Positions 52,530-60,955 of a stretch of 64,000 nucleotides of DNA are shown here, piece after piece. The notes under the pieces were generated by a model. That model saw nothing but the letters and a program-made list of their open reading frames with translations, ran no database searches and was not told where the DNA came from. Position numbers and translations under genes: made by a program. The stretch comes from Geofilum rhodophaeum (lineage in GTDB: Bacteria > Bacteroidota > Bacteroidia > Bacteroidales > Marinilabiliaceae), in NCBI RefSeq assembly GCF_002210225.1, contig NZ_MWUJ01000011.1:1-64000 (forward strand), given 5' to 3'. Position 1 is the first letter of the stretch. Each line of letters opens with the position of its first letter.

Positions 52530-53579
52530 TTAAATGAGCACCATAGTGGCGCCGTAGCCATACTCTTTAAAGGAAGCGTCCTGATAAGAAACACCTTTGT
52601 ATTTGCGTTCCAACTGCTTCCGAATTTCGTTTTTCAGCACACCGTTGCCCACACCATGTATAAAAACCAGACGGCGGCCTTTGGCACTTTTATTCTCCTG
52701 CATGACGGCATGAAACTTATCCATCTGCAACTGTAATATTTCCCCGTTGGAAAGGCCGTTGCTGGTGTCGATCAGTTCATGAATGTGTAAGTCTACTTCC
52801 AGCAACTCGGGGGTGGACTTTCGCTTGGCTTTCTTTTCGGGCTGAACACTTCCGGCTTCTTTCTCGCGAATAATGGCACGCGTTTCCCGTTCGCTGAGCG
52901 CCTCCATCTTTAGTTCCAGCTCATTTTTAATAAGAGGGAAAAGCACTGCCGGCTGATAAAAAAAGTCGTTGGCCCTAAAGCTGTTGTCGCGGTAAAACTT
53001 ACGGGCTTTGATGGTGAGTACTATGGAAACCGGATCCAGCGCAGGATAGGGCTTGCCCTTTTTATAGAGTAAGAGTTGTAAGTGAAAACGCTTATCCAGG
53101 GCTGCGGCCTCTTGCTCATCCAGCTCCAATTTCGAATTGGGCGCCATGCTTCCCTGGTGCAGGGCGTGCATAAAACCGTCCTCGCCCAACTCCGAAATCA
53201 AATAGGAACAGTAATAATTGCTGTCGTTAATCAGGTAGGCCTGCAATTTCCCGGTCTCCGTTTGGTTGTTACCGGTTTTTATGTACGCCAAATACAAGCG
53301 GGGATTAAAATCATCGTGCCCTTCCTCTTCCAGCTCCTCGTGATAGGCTTCGGGTTCGGAGATCGCCTCGTTATGGTGCCTGTCCTCCTCAACCGGACTT
53401 CGGCCCGGAGCAGCGGCTTCCACACGTCCTTTCTCTACCACCACCACTTCGTGCATGGCTACGGGGACTTCAAAGCCGTCTTCATCTTCTACAAAAACCA
53501 GACTGCCCTCTGTACGGGTAACGGTACCTCCGCCTACTTCGTTCAAAAACCGAACACGATCACCTGCTTCTACACGCAT
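52530..53579 (-). CDS. DUF2027 protein with C-terminal Smr domain
   Basis: A 349-residue Bacteroidota-specific protein. The N-terminal ~60 residues form a small beta domain (DRVRFLNEVGGGTVTRTEG), the middle (about 95-230) is the DUF2027 beta-rich region, a Lys-rich linker follows and the C-terminus (about 265-349) is an Smr domain with the signatures DLHIHEL and FIHGVGNGVLKNEI. Smr domains nick nucleic acid in MutS2-type proteins and act in recombination control or ribosome rescue; here no MutS part exists. It shares a divergent promoter region with queA. Confidence 0.9.
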   Translation of the reverse strand: MRVEAGDRVRFLNEVGGGTVTRTEGSLVFVEDEDGFEVPVAMHEVVVVEKGRVEAAAPGRSPVEEDRHHNEAISEPEAYHEELEEEGHDDFNPRLYLAYIKTGNNQTETGKLQAYLINDSNYYCSYLISELGEDGFMHALHQGSMAPNSKLELDEQEAAALDKRFHLQLLLYKKGKPYPALDPVSIVLTIKARKFYRDNSFRANDFFYQPAVLFPLIKNELELKMEALSERETRAIIREKEAGSVQPEKKAKRKSTPELLEVDLHIHELIDTSNGLSNGEILQLQMDKFHAVMQENKSAKGRRLVFIHGVGNGVLKNEIRKQLERKYKGVSYQDASFKEYGYGATMVLI

Positions 53580-53608
53580 TTGTTGTCTTTTAATCGATTA
53601 ATTTGCCA

Positions 53609-53616
53609 CAAAGTTA
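53609..53616 (-). promoter_or_regulatory. -7 box for the DUF2027-Smr gene
   Basis: The minus strand reads TAACTTTG, a TAnnTTTG match about 30 bases before the ATG at 53579. It sits back to back with the queA -7 box, only 2 bases apart. Confidence 0.5.
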
Positions 53617-53618
53617 AC

Positions 53619-53626
53619 TATTTTTG
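53619..53626 (+). promoter_or_regulatory. -7 box for queA
   Basis: TATTTTTG matches TAnnTTTG 23 bases before the ATG at 53650. It is adjacent to the oppositely oriented -7 box at 53609-53616, so the two promoters probably compete. Confidence 0.55.
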
Positions 53627-53649
53627 CCCCCTTAAAGCCATAATAGCAC

Positions 53650-54852
53650 ATGTCAATTCCACAAATAAGCATAGCCGAGTACGATTACGACCTGCCATCG
53701 GCACGCATAGCCAAATATCCCTTAGCGCGGCGTGACGAGTCTAAGCTCCTGGTTTACCGCCAGCAAAAGATTGAACAGGGGCACTTTAAGCAGCTGAGGA
53801 GCTTCCTTCCCAAAAACGCAATGCTGATTTTCAACAACACCAAAGTCATACGGGCCCGACTGCGTTTTCAGAAAGCCACGGGGGCGCAAATCGAGATTTT
53901 TTGCCTGGAGCCCCATGCGCCGACCGAGGCCGCCCTGGCTTTCGAAGCCAAAAAAGAGGTACAATGGCAGTGCCTCATAGGCAATGCCAAAAAATGGAAG
54001 GAAGGCAAGGTGCAAGCCCTGGCAGAAACAAGTCTGGGAACCATTACAGTCTTTGCCGAAAGGGTCGCCAAACTGGGCGATGGGGCCATTGTACGGTTCA
54101 GTTGGGAACAGGAGGAGCTGAGTTTTGCCGAAATAATGGAGGGCTTGGGTCAGACCCCTATCCCGCCCTACCTCGAAAGGGCGGCAGAGGACATCGATAA
54201 GGAACGCTACCAAACCGTGTATTCAAAGTATCTGGGCAGCGTGGCGGCACCCACGGCAGGCCTCCATTTCAGTCCCACCGTGCTGAACGAATTGGAGCGC
54301 AGCGGCACCCGGGTGGCCGAATTAACCCTGCATGTTGGGGCGGGGACTTTTAAGCCCGTAAAGGCCGAAACCATCGATGGCCACGAGATGCATACCGAGC
54401 ATTTTGAAATAGATGCAGCGACCCTTCGACGCCTGGCCGCACATACAGGGCCCCTCATTGCGGTAGGCACCACTTCAGTACGTACCCTGGAATCGTTGTA
54501 CCGCGCCGCCCAACATCTGAAATGCGGCAAAGACCCGCACCAAATAAGGCAGTGGGATGGTTTCGGCGGGTCGGGCGACTTAAGCCGACAGGAGGCCCTC
54601 GAAGCACTCATCGGCTACTTGGAAGCCAACAAGCTCCCCACTTTTAAAGCGGCCACCTCCATCATTGTGGCCCCGGGCTATCGCTTTGGGGTGGTGGACG
54701 GACTGATTACGAATTTTCATCAGCCACGAAGCACCTTACTCTTGCTCATCGCGGCCATTGTAGGGGAACGCTGGAAGGAGATTTACCGCTATGCCCTCGA
54801 CCACGATTTCCGCTTTCTGAGCTATGGCGACAGCTCACTGATTCTCCGCTGA
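53650..54852 (+). CDS. queA: S-adenosylmethionine:tRNA ribosyltransferase-isomerase
   Basis: A 400-residue QueA. Motifs include the N-terminal IAKYPLARRDESKLLV, NNTKVIRARL, GLHFSP in TAGLHFSPTVL, HVGAGTFKPV, and the C-terminal NFHQPRSTLLLLIAA. It transfers the ribose part of SAM to preQ1 in tRNA wobble position 34, the penultimate step of queuosine synthesis. The protein is longer than E. coli QueA (about 356 residues), which is common in this phylum. It has its own promoter and its stop overlaps the convergent BFD-like gene by 18 bases. Confidence 0.95.
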   Translation: MSIPQISIAEYDYDLPSARIAKYPLARRDESKLLVYRQQKIEQGHFKQLRSFLPKNAMLIFNNTKVIRARLRFQKATGAQIEIFCLEPHAPTEAALAFEAKKEVQWQCLIGNAKKWKEGKVQALAETSLGTITVFAERVAKLGDGAIVRFSWEQEELSFAEIMEGLGQTPIPPYLERAAEDIDKERYQTVYSKYLGSVAAPTAGLHFSPTVLNELERSGTRVAELTLHVGAGTFKPVKAETIDGHEMHTEHFEIDAATLRRLAAHTGPLIAVGTTSVRTLESLYRAAQHLKCGKDPHQIRQWDGFGGSGDLSRQEALEALIGYLEANKLPTFKAATSIIVAPGYRFGVVDGLITNFHQPRSTLLLLIAAIVGERWKEIYRYALDHDFRFLSYGDSSLILR

Positions 54853-55050
54853 GGCGTTGTTGGAACGACGTCGTTCCAACTCTTCCTCCAGAATTTCCTC
54901 TACATCGCCCACACAGGTCCCACAAATGGTTCCGGCATCGGTTTCGTCCTGCACTTCGGTAAAGGAGGAGAGCTCCTTCTCCCGTATCACCTTAACAATG
55001 TCGGCTTTCGTCAGCTGCAGATGCCTGCATACCAAATCGTGATCTTCCAT
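54835..55050 (-). CDS. BFD-like (2Fe-2S) domain protein with a C-x-H variant site
   Basis: A 71-residue protein of the bacterioferritin-associated-ferredoxin fold. The C-terminal pair ICGTC (Cys43, Cys46) is typical, but the N-terminal pair, C-x-C in BFD and NifU, appears as Cys8-Arg-His10, so one cluster ligand would be histidine or absent. E. coli BFD uses four cysteines to release iron from bacterioferritin. The ferritin here is encoded 38 kb away, so no operon link exists. The variant might hold a mixed-ligand cluster or a different metal. It overlaps queA convergently by 18 bases. Confidence 0.75.
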   Translation of the reverse strand: MEDHDLVCRHLQLTKADIVKVIREKELSSFTEVQDETDAGTICGTCVGDVEEILEEELERRRSNNASAENQ

Positions 55051-55097
55051 ATCAATAAAATCGGATTAATTTCACATTTTATAAAACGCAAGATACT

Positions 55098-55125
55098 AAA
55101 AATGGTCCTTGGCGGACCATTTTTT
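55098..55125. terminator. Bidirectional intrinsic terminator
   Basis: AAAAATGGTCC (55098-55108) and GGACCATTTTT (55114-55124) pair perfectly around a 5-base loop with A- and T-runs on the two sides. It ends the lipocalin-like gene on the minus strand and also insulates against transcription from the queA side. Confidence 0.88.
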
Positions 55126-55164
55126 AGTAGGCGTAAAACACGGCTAAGGAAAGGCCCTTGCCGA

Positions 55165-55647
55165 CTATTTCTCCAAGGCCAATTCTACCAATACAGAAAT
55201 CCCCATGGTGTTGGTATAGGCAAATTTCAAGTCCAGCAGAACGGCATCAAAGCGCACAATCTCAAAGACAATGGGATAACTTAGTCCCGCAACAAACTCA
55301 AAACCATAGCCGTCATCGCCACCTGAAGGTGGTCCCTGGGCCTCCTCGTCCTGAACAAAAGTAACGGTCAGCTCATCCCCTTCAAGGGCCCAGGTAAATT
55401 CGGCTCCTGTAGAGGCGGTGCCGCTGTAATCGGCATTAAAAGTCAGTTGTATATCGGGGTTGGCGTCTTCAGTAACCACCGGCTCCGAACCGGGCATGGT
55501 TACATCACTGTAATAGGAGGCCACTTCCCAGGTGCCAACCAGCTCCGCCTCTTTCTCGGTATCCTTGAGCCCTTCATCGTCGTCGCTGCAGGCAACCCAT
55601 CCGAGACTCATCATCAATAAAAAGATCAAAAACCAATATTTTTTCAT
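55165..55647 (-). CDS. Lipocalin-like lipoprotein
   Basis: A 160-residue lipoprotein with signal sequence and lipobox WVAC (residues 17-20), then an acidic linker (SDDDEG, DTEKEAE). The remainder is a beta-rich domain beginning LVGTWEVASYYSD, the entry motif of Bacteroidota lipocalin-like domains (DUF4923/lipocalin_5-type), with FNADYSGTAS in the middle. These proteins sit in the outer membrane; ligands are unknown. The gene is monocistronic with its own terminator. Confidence 0.8.
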   Translation of the reverse strand: MKKYWFLIFLLMMSLGWVACSDDDEGLKDTEKEAELVGTWEVASYYSDVTMPGSEPVVTEDANPDIQLTFNADYSGTASTGAEFTWALEGDELTVTFVQDEEAQGPPSGGDDGYGFEFVAGLSYPIVFEIVRFDAVLLDLKFAYTNTMGISVLVELALEK

Positions 55648-55843
55648 TTGCTTCGTTTTAATAAAATTAAATCAAGATTTTTCGAATACAAGATTACAAA
55701 CTCCACATTAAAACAGCAAGCTTTTTTAGGATTAAAATATCCTGATAGCACAATCGACTGCCAAACCCCGATTTTGGAACAATTCTTGTATGCTTCAAGC
55801 CTTGAAAATACAAACAATCACCCGCACATAGGCGCATCTTTGT

Positions 55844-55851
55844 TATCTTTG
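55844..55851 (+). promoter_or_regulatory. -7 box for the aerotolerance (Bat) operon
   Basis: TATCTTTG matches TAnnTTTG about 44 bases before the ATG at 55895. The -33 element is not obvious. Confidence 0.5.
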
Positions 55852-55894
55852 ACTACCTGTGCCTGCGGGTTAACTGTATAAAATAACACATACC

Positions 55895-56890
55895 ATGAAT
55901 CAAACTGTTGACATTAAAGAGCTTAATGAGCGTATCCAGAAAGAGAGTTCCTTTGTGGACCTGCTGACCCTGGAAATGAACAAGGTCATTGTAGGTCAAA
56001 AACACCTGGTTGAAAGTCTGCTGACGGGACTGCTGGCCGACGGCCACATTCTGCTCGAGGGGGTTCCGGGTCTGGCCAAAACCCTGGCCATAAACACGCT
56101 GGCAACCATCGTTGATGCCCAATTCAGCAGAATTCAGTTTACCCCCGATCTTTTGCCGGCCGACTTGCTGGGAACCATGATTTACAGTCAAAAAAACGAA
56201 AGTTTTGTGGTGAAAAAGGGGCCCATCTTCACCAACTTTGTACTGGCCGATGAAATCAACCGTGCACCGGCCAAGGTGCAGAGTGCCTTGCTCGAAGCCA
56301 TGCAGGAGCGCCAGGTTACCCTGGGCGACCAAACCTACAAATTGCCCGAGCCCTTTTTGGTACTGGCCACCCAAAACCCCATAGAGCAGGAGGGAACTTA
56401 TCCGCTGCCCGAGGCGCAGGTGGATCGTTTTATGCTGAAGGTGGTCATCTCCTATCCCGAAAAAAACGAAGAGCAGCAGATCATTCGCCATAATCTGGCC
56501 CAGTCCTTTCCCCAGGCTTCTAAAATTTTGAAGCCCGACGACATCGTCCGTGCCCGAAAAGTTGTTAAGGATGTGTACATGGACGAGAAAATTGAGAAAT
56601 ACATCGTAGACATTGTATTTGCCACCCGTTTCCCCGAAAATTACAAACTCGAACGTTTTAAGGAAATGATCTCCTACGGCGCCTCGCCACGTGCCAGCAT
56701 CAGTCTTGCTGCCGCCGCCAAGGCCTATGCCTTTATCAAGCGTCGGGGTTACGTTATTCCGGAGGATGTACGTGCTGTTTGCCACGACGTTATGCGCCAC
56801 CGCATTGGGCTGTCGTACGAAGCCGAGGCCAACAACCTCAGCACCGAAGAAATCATCAGCGAAATACTGAACACGGTGGAAGTGCCCTAG
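55895..56890 (+). CDS. MoxR family AAA ATPase
   Basis: A 331-residue AAA+ ATPase. Walker A EGVPGLAKT at 55-63, Walker B VLADEINRAP, and ATQNPIEQEGTYPLPEAQVDRF are diagnostic for the MoxR branch. MoxR ATPases act as chaperone-like factors for von Willebrand factor type A (VWA) domain proteins, which are encoded downstream. It heads the Bat (Bacteroides aerotolerance) operon, which in Bacteroides fragilis supports survival under oxygen. The DUF58 gene follows about 50 bases later. Confidence 0.94.
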   Translation: MNQTVDIKELNERIQKESSFVDLLTLEMNKVIVGQKHLVESLLTGLLADGHILLEGVPGLAKTLAINTLATIVDAQFSRIQFTPDLLPADLLGTMIYSQKNESFVVKKGPIFTNFVLADEINRAPAKVQSALLEAMQERQVTLGDQTYKLPEPFLVLATQNPIEQEGTYPLPEAQVDRFMLKVVISYPEKNEEQQIIRHNLAQSFPQASKILKPDDIVRARKVVKDVYMDEKIEKYIVDIVFATRFPENYKLERFKEMISYGASPRASISLAAAAKAYAFIKRRGYVIPEDVRAVCHDVMRHRIGLSYEAEANNLSTEEIISEILNTVEVP

Positions 56891-56941
56891 TCAACGGGCT
56901 AAGCCTATAAATCGAGTTTATAACGCTTAAACCGCTTGCCT

Positions 56942-57808
56942 GTGGAAACCACGGATATTCTAAAAAGAGTACGACAAATAGAGATAAAGACCCGGGGCTT
57001 GTCGAGCCACATTTTTGCCGGCGAGTACCATTCGGCCTTTAAGGGCCGGGGCATGATGTTCAGCGAGGTTAGGGAGTACCAGTACGGCGACGATATCCGC
57101 AACATCGACTGGAATGTAACCGCTCGTTTCAACCACCCCTTTGTGAAGGTGTTCGAAGAGGAAAGGGAAATGACGGTGATGCTGCTCATCGATGTTTCCG
57201 GCTCCAGAGAATTTGGAAGTTCCTGGCGTTTCAAAAAAAATCTGATTACCGAGATTGCTGCCGTTTTGGCATTTTCTGCCATACAGAACAACGACAAGGC
57301 GGGCGTCATCCTCTTTTCAGACCGCATCGAAAAGTTTATTCCGCCCAAAAAAGGCAAAAAGCACATTCTGCACATCATTCGGGAGCTGATTGGTTTTACT
57401 CCGGGACAAAGGGCTACCGACCTTTCGGAGGCGTTTCGTTATCTGACCAATGCCATTAAAAAGAGGTGCACCACCTTTGTGATATCCGATTTTCTGGATG
57501 ATCAATTTGAACATGCCCTGCGCATAGCCAACCAAAAGCACGATGTGGTGGCCCTCAGGGTGTACGATGCACGTGAAGCAGAAATGCCGGATATTGGTTT
57601 TGTAAAATTCAAGGATGCTGAGACGGGTGCCCTCGAATGGATCAACACCTCCAGTGCAAAAACGCGTGAGGCCTACAGCCAGTGGTGGCAACAGAACGAA
57701 CAGCAGCTGAAAACCATTTTCAGCAAATGCGGCGTCGATCACGTGGCCATTGCCACCGACCAGGACTATGTAAAAGCATTGATCTCGCTCTTTAAAAAAC
57801 GCAGTTGA
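56942..57808 (+). CDS. DUF58 domain protein of the Bat operon
   Basis: A 288-residue protein. I chose the GTG at 56942, giving (M)ETTDILKRVRQIEIKTRGL, the common start in this family; a TTG six bases upstream is an alternative. The DUF58 core has YQYGDDIRNIDWNVTARF and a VWA-like fold with DVSGSREFG (DxSxS metal site). DUF58 proteins are always coupled to MoxR and VWA genes. It presumably works with MoxR on a shared substrate. The next gene starts one base after its stop. Confidence 0.9.
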   Translation: METTDILKRVRQIEIKTRGLSSHIFAGEYHSAFKGRGMMFSEVREYQYGDDIRNIDWNVTARFNHPFVKVFEEEREMTVMLLIDVSGSREFGSSWRFKKNLITEIAAVLAFSAIQNNDKAGVILFSDRIEKFIPPKKGKKHILHIIRELIGFTPGQRATDLSEAFRYLTNAIKKRCTTFVISDFLDDQFEHALRIANQKHDVVALRVYDAREAEMPDIGFVKFKDAETGALEWINTSSAKTREAYSQWWQQNEQQLKTIFSKCGVDHVAIATDQDYVKALISLFKKRS

Positions 57809-57809
57809 A

Positions 57810-58847
57810 ATGAAGTTGAAATTCCCATACAAAATAGCCTTACAGTTGTTCTTTGCCGCAGCAGTATCGGGGTGGGTCTTGCCCACAACGGCAAAGGCGC
57901 AGTCTGTTTCTGCAACGGCTACACTCGACTCCACCCTGATGGTTATTGGCGGCCAAATGCAACTGCAATTGGAGCTTCGCCAACCTGAGGGACTGCAGGT
58001 AAGTTTTCCACAGCTGACCGACACACTTACGGGGAAAATAGAGATTGTAAGTGCCGCACCCATCGACTCCACCATCATGGGCGATGGACGTGTGCAAATC
58101 TCTCAGGCGCTCACCATTACCTCCTTTGACAGTGGACTGCACTATATTCCGCCCTTGTATTTCGAATACAGGGAGGGGAGCGAACAGCGCAGAGCGGCTA
58201 CACGGGAACAAGCCCTTATGGTCGTTAATCCTTTTAAAGAAGTTGATCCGGAGAAAGGTTTCATGGATTTGAAAGAAGCTATGAATCTGCCTTTTTCTAT
58301 GGCTGAACTCCTACCCTACTTCAAATGGTTCATACTTTTTAACCTTTTGCAGCTGTTGGTGGCGGCCTTTGTCATCTACCTGCAGCGAAGCAAAAAGACC
58401 ATAAAACAGATTTTCATTCCCGAAAAACCGAAAGAGCCGGCCCATGTGGTAGCCCTTCGGGAATTGGAGCGCATCAAGAGTGAAAAACTTTGGCAAACGG
58501 GACAGGTGAAGACTTTTTATTCGCAACTGACCGAAGTGCTGCGGCGCTACCTGGAAGACCGCTACCATTTTCCGGCTCTGGAACAGACCAGCGGGGAGAT
58601 TCTGCGCCAGATGAAACACGAGGACTTAGCAGGCAGCGATTTATTGCCGAAGCTGCGGACCGTTCTGGAAACCGCCGACTTGGCTAAATTCGCCCGTTTT
58701 GAACCCTTGGCCGACGAGAACAACACGGCCTTGGCGAACACCTATTTCTTTGTGAACCAGACCAAGTTGGAGTCGCTGCCCGAAAGTCCGGAAAGCCAGG
58801 ATAAAACCAAGGCAAAGAATGATGAAGAAAAACAAATGGTAAAGTAA
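57810..58847 (+). CDS. Bat operon membrane protein of unknown function
   Basis: A 345-residue membrane-anchored protein with an N-terminal signal-like segment (about 8-30), a periplasmic beta-rich domain (about 32-140), one transmembrane helix (about 172-192, KWFILFNLLQLLVAAFVIYL) and a cytoplasmic helical domain (about 210-320). This is the usual third gene of Bacteroidota Bat operons, between DUF58 and BatA. Its plan (periplasmic beta domain, single helix, cytoplasmic helices) resembles that of BatD. It starts one base after DUF58 and ends a few bases before BatA. Confidence 0.8.
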   Translation: MKLKFPYKIALQLFFAAAVSGWVLPTTAKAQSVSATATLDSTLMVIGGQMQLQLELRQPEGLQVSFPQLTDTLTGKIEIVSAAPIDSTIMGDGRVQISQALTITSFDSGLHYIPPLYFEYREGSEQRRAATREQALMVVNPFKEVDPEKGFMDLKEAMNLPFSMAELLPYFKWFILFNLLQLLVAAFVIYLQRSKKTIKQIFIPEKPKEPAHVVALRELERIKSEKLWQTGQVKTFYSQLTEVLRRYLEDRYHFPALEQTSGEILRQMKHEDLAGSDLLPKLRTVLETADLAKFARFEPLADENNTALANTYFFVNQTKLESLPESPESQDKTKAKNDEEKQMVK

Positions 58848-58852
58848 GCCAA

Positions 58853-59845
58853 ATGATGAATCATACATTTTTACATCCGCAATACTTCTTCCTGCTGCTT
58901 TTACTGCTGCCCATGATTGGCTGGTATGTTTGGAAACAGCACTCAGCGCATGCCACCCTGCAAATCAGCAGTCTTCGCTTTTTCTCCCTGGGCCGCAAGT
59001 CCAGGAAGACCTACATCCGGCATGCCCCTTTCGTGCTGCGCATCCTGGCTCTGATCATGATCATTACCGCCCTGGCGCGTCCTCAGAGCACCAACCAGCT
59101 CCAAAACGTGAGCACCGAGGGCATCGACATCATGGTGTCCCTCGACATTTCAAGCAGTATGCAAGCGATGGACTTCAAACCCAACCGATTGGAAGCTGCC
59201 AAGGAGGTGGCCATTGAATTTATTAAGGGCAGACCCAACGACCGGATGGGACTGGTCATTTTTGCAGCTGAAAGTTTCACCCAGTGTCCGCTGACGCTCG
59301 ACCACAACGTGCTTACCAATCTGTTTAGAGATGTGCGTATAGGTATGCTTGAAGACGGTACAGCCATTGGTATGGGACTGGCCACAGCAGTCAACCGTAT
59401 TAAGGACAGCGACGCAAAAAGCAAAGTCATCATCCTTTTGTCGGACGGCGAAAACAACCGGGGACAAATTGCACCGCTGACAGCAGCTGAAATTGCACGT
59501 ACCTTCGGCATTCGTGTCTATACCATTGGGGTAGGCACCATCGGCACTGCCCCCGTCCCCATCAACACCGTATTTGGCCAGCAAGTGCAGGACGTGGAGG
59601 TGCGTATTGATGAAGCTATGTTGACAGAAGTCGCAGAAATCACCGGCGGAAGATATTTCAGGGCCACCGATAAAGCAGCACTAGAGGCTGTTTACGAAGA
59701 AATTGACCAGATGGAAAAAAATAAGATTCAGGTGCAGGAATACACCCGTCATTCGGAAGAATTTTTACCCTACGTATTGCTGGCCCTGCTTTTTCTCCTG
59801 ATGGAAATGGCCCTGCGCAACACCGCACTGCGCACCCTGCCGTAA
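58853..59845 (+). CDS. batA: BatA, VWA domain protein
   Basis: A 330-residue membrane-anchored protein. N-terminal (about 10-25) and C-terminal (about 308-325) hydrophobic helices flank a VWA domain with an intact MIDAS motif DISSS (Asp98, Ser100, Ser102), a TAIGMGLATA segment and SDGENN. BatA acts with BatB in the periplasm and they probably form a complex with MoxR-type ATPases. Either ATG at 58853 or 58856 may be used. It is adjacent to the closely related BatB gene. Confidence 0.93.
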   Translation: MMNHTFLHPQYFFLLLLLLPMIGWYVWKQHSAHATLQISSLRFFSLGRKSRKTYIRHAPFVLRILALIMIITALARPQSTNQLQNVSTEGIDIMVSLDISSSMQAMDFKPNRLEAAKEVAIEFIKGRPNDRMGLVIFAAESFTQCPLTLDHNVLTNLFRDVRIGMLEDGTAIGMGLATAVNRIKDSDAKSKVIILLSDGENNRGQIAPLTAAEIARTFGIRVYTIGVGTIGTAPVPINTVFGQQVQDVEVRIDEAMLTEVAEITGGRYFRATDKAALEAVYEEIDQMEKNKIQVQEYTRHSEEFLPYVLLALLFLLMEMALRNTALRTLP

Positions 59846-59884
59846 AACCATTGTAAGTAGAACTGGAACCAAAATTAAACAAGT

Positions 59885-60934
59885 ATGTTTCGATTCGGAA
59901 ATCCGGAATATTTGTATTTGCTGTTGCTTTTGCCCCTTATGGCTTTTGTGCAGCTGTATTTTCTGTATCAGCGTAAAAAGGCCCTACAACGTTTCGGCGA
60001 CAGCGAACTGCTTGTCCACCTGATGCCCGACGTATCCAAGATACGTCCCACCCTGAAGTTTTATCTCCTGATGCTGGCACTGGCGGCATTGATTTTCACC
60101 CTGGCTGCCCCGCAATTCGGGACGCGACTACAAACCGTTCAACGGCAAGGCATTGAGGTGATTGTAGCCTTGGATGTATCCAACAGCATGAATGCCCAGG
60201 ATATTGAACCCAGTCGACTTGAAAGGGCCAAGCAGGCGATTGCACGACTGACCGACCGACTGGTGAACGACCGTATCGGACTGGTGGTTTTTGCCGGGCA
60301 GGCCTACACGCAGCTGCCCATTACCTCCGACTACGCATCGGCAAAAATGTTTCTGTCTAAAATCACCACCGATGTGGTGCCTACCCAGGGAACGGCCATC
60401 GGAGCCGCCATTAACCTGGCCTTGCAATCCTTCAGTCAACAAGAGGACATCAACCGGGCCATCATTGTCATATCCGATGGAGAAAATCATGAAGACGACG
60501 CCATGGGTGCTGCGGCTGAGGCCGCGCAACAGGGGGTCAAGGTCTATACTGTAGGGATGGGGTCTTCCAGAGGGGGACCAATTCCGGCAGGCGGTTCGGG
60601 AAATTTCCTGCGCGACAGGGAAGGCAATGTGGTGATCACGCGTATGGATGAAGCCATGTTGAAACAAATTGCTGAGACGGGTGAAGGCGAATACTTTTCG
60701 GCCAACAACATCCGGGCCGGCATTAATCGATTAATGAATGAATTATCGAGCCTGGAAAAGTCAGAATTTGAAACCAGGGTTTACACCGATTTTGAGGATC
60801 AGTTTCAATACTTTGCCTTGCTGGCCCTGCTGTTTTTGTTGATCGACTTTTTGATATTGGAGCGCAAAAACAAATTGTTGAAGAAAATTGATTTGTTTAC
60901 GGTAGACAAGAAAGTGAAAAAAGAAGAAGCCTAA
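59885..60934 (+). CDS. batB: BatB, VWA domain protein
   Basis: A 349-residue protein with the same plan as BatA: N-terminal helices (about 8-28 and 58-76), a VWA domain with MIDAS motif DVSNS (Asp97, Ser99, Ser101), TAIGAAINLAL and SDGENHEDD, and a C-terminal helix near 305-322. BatA and BatB probably arose by duplication. It lies 39 bases after BatA and 21 before BatC. Confidence 0.93.
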   Translation: MFRFGNPEYLYLLLLLPLMAFVQLYFLYQRKKALQRFGDSELLVHLMPDVSKIRPTLKFYLLMLALAALIFTLAAPQFGTRLQTVQRQGIEVIVALDVSNSMNAQDIEPSRLERAKQAIARLTDRLVNDRIGLVVFAGQAYTQLPITSDYASAKMFLSKITTDVVPTQGTAIGAAINLALQSFSQQEDINRAIIVISDGENHEDDAMGAAAEAAQQGVKVYTVGMGSSRGGPIPAGGSGNFLRDREGNVVITRMDEAMLKQIAETGEGEYFSANNIRAGINRLMNELSSLEKSEFETRVYTDFEDQFQYFALLALLFLLIDFLILERKNKLLKKIDLFTVDKKVKKEEA

Positions 60935-60955
60935 TCGGATTAACTTAACGGAACC

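Noticed and set aside
55853-56800. 315-codon open frame on the minus strand
   Set aside because: It is antisense to the unmistakable MoxR gene and starts inside it, with histidine- and glycine-rich shadow composition.
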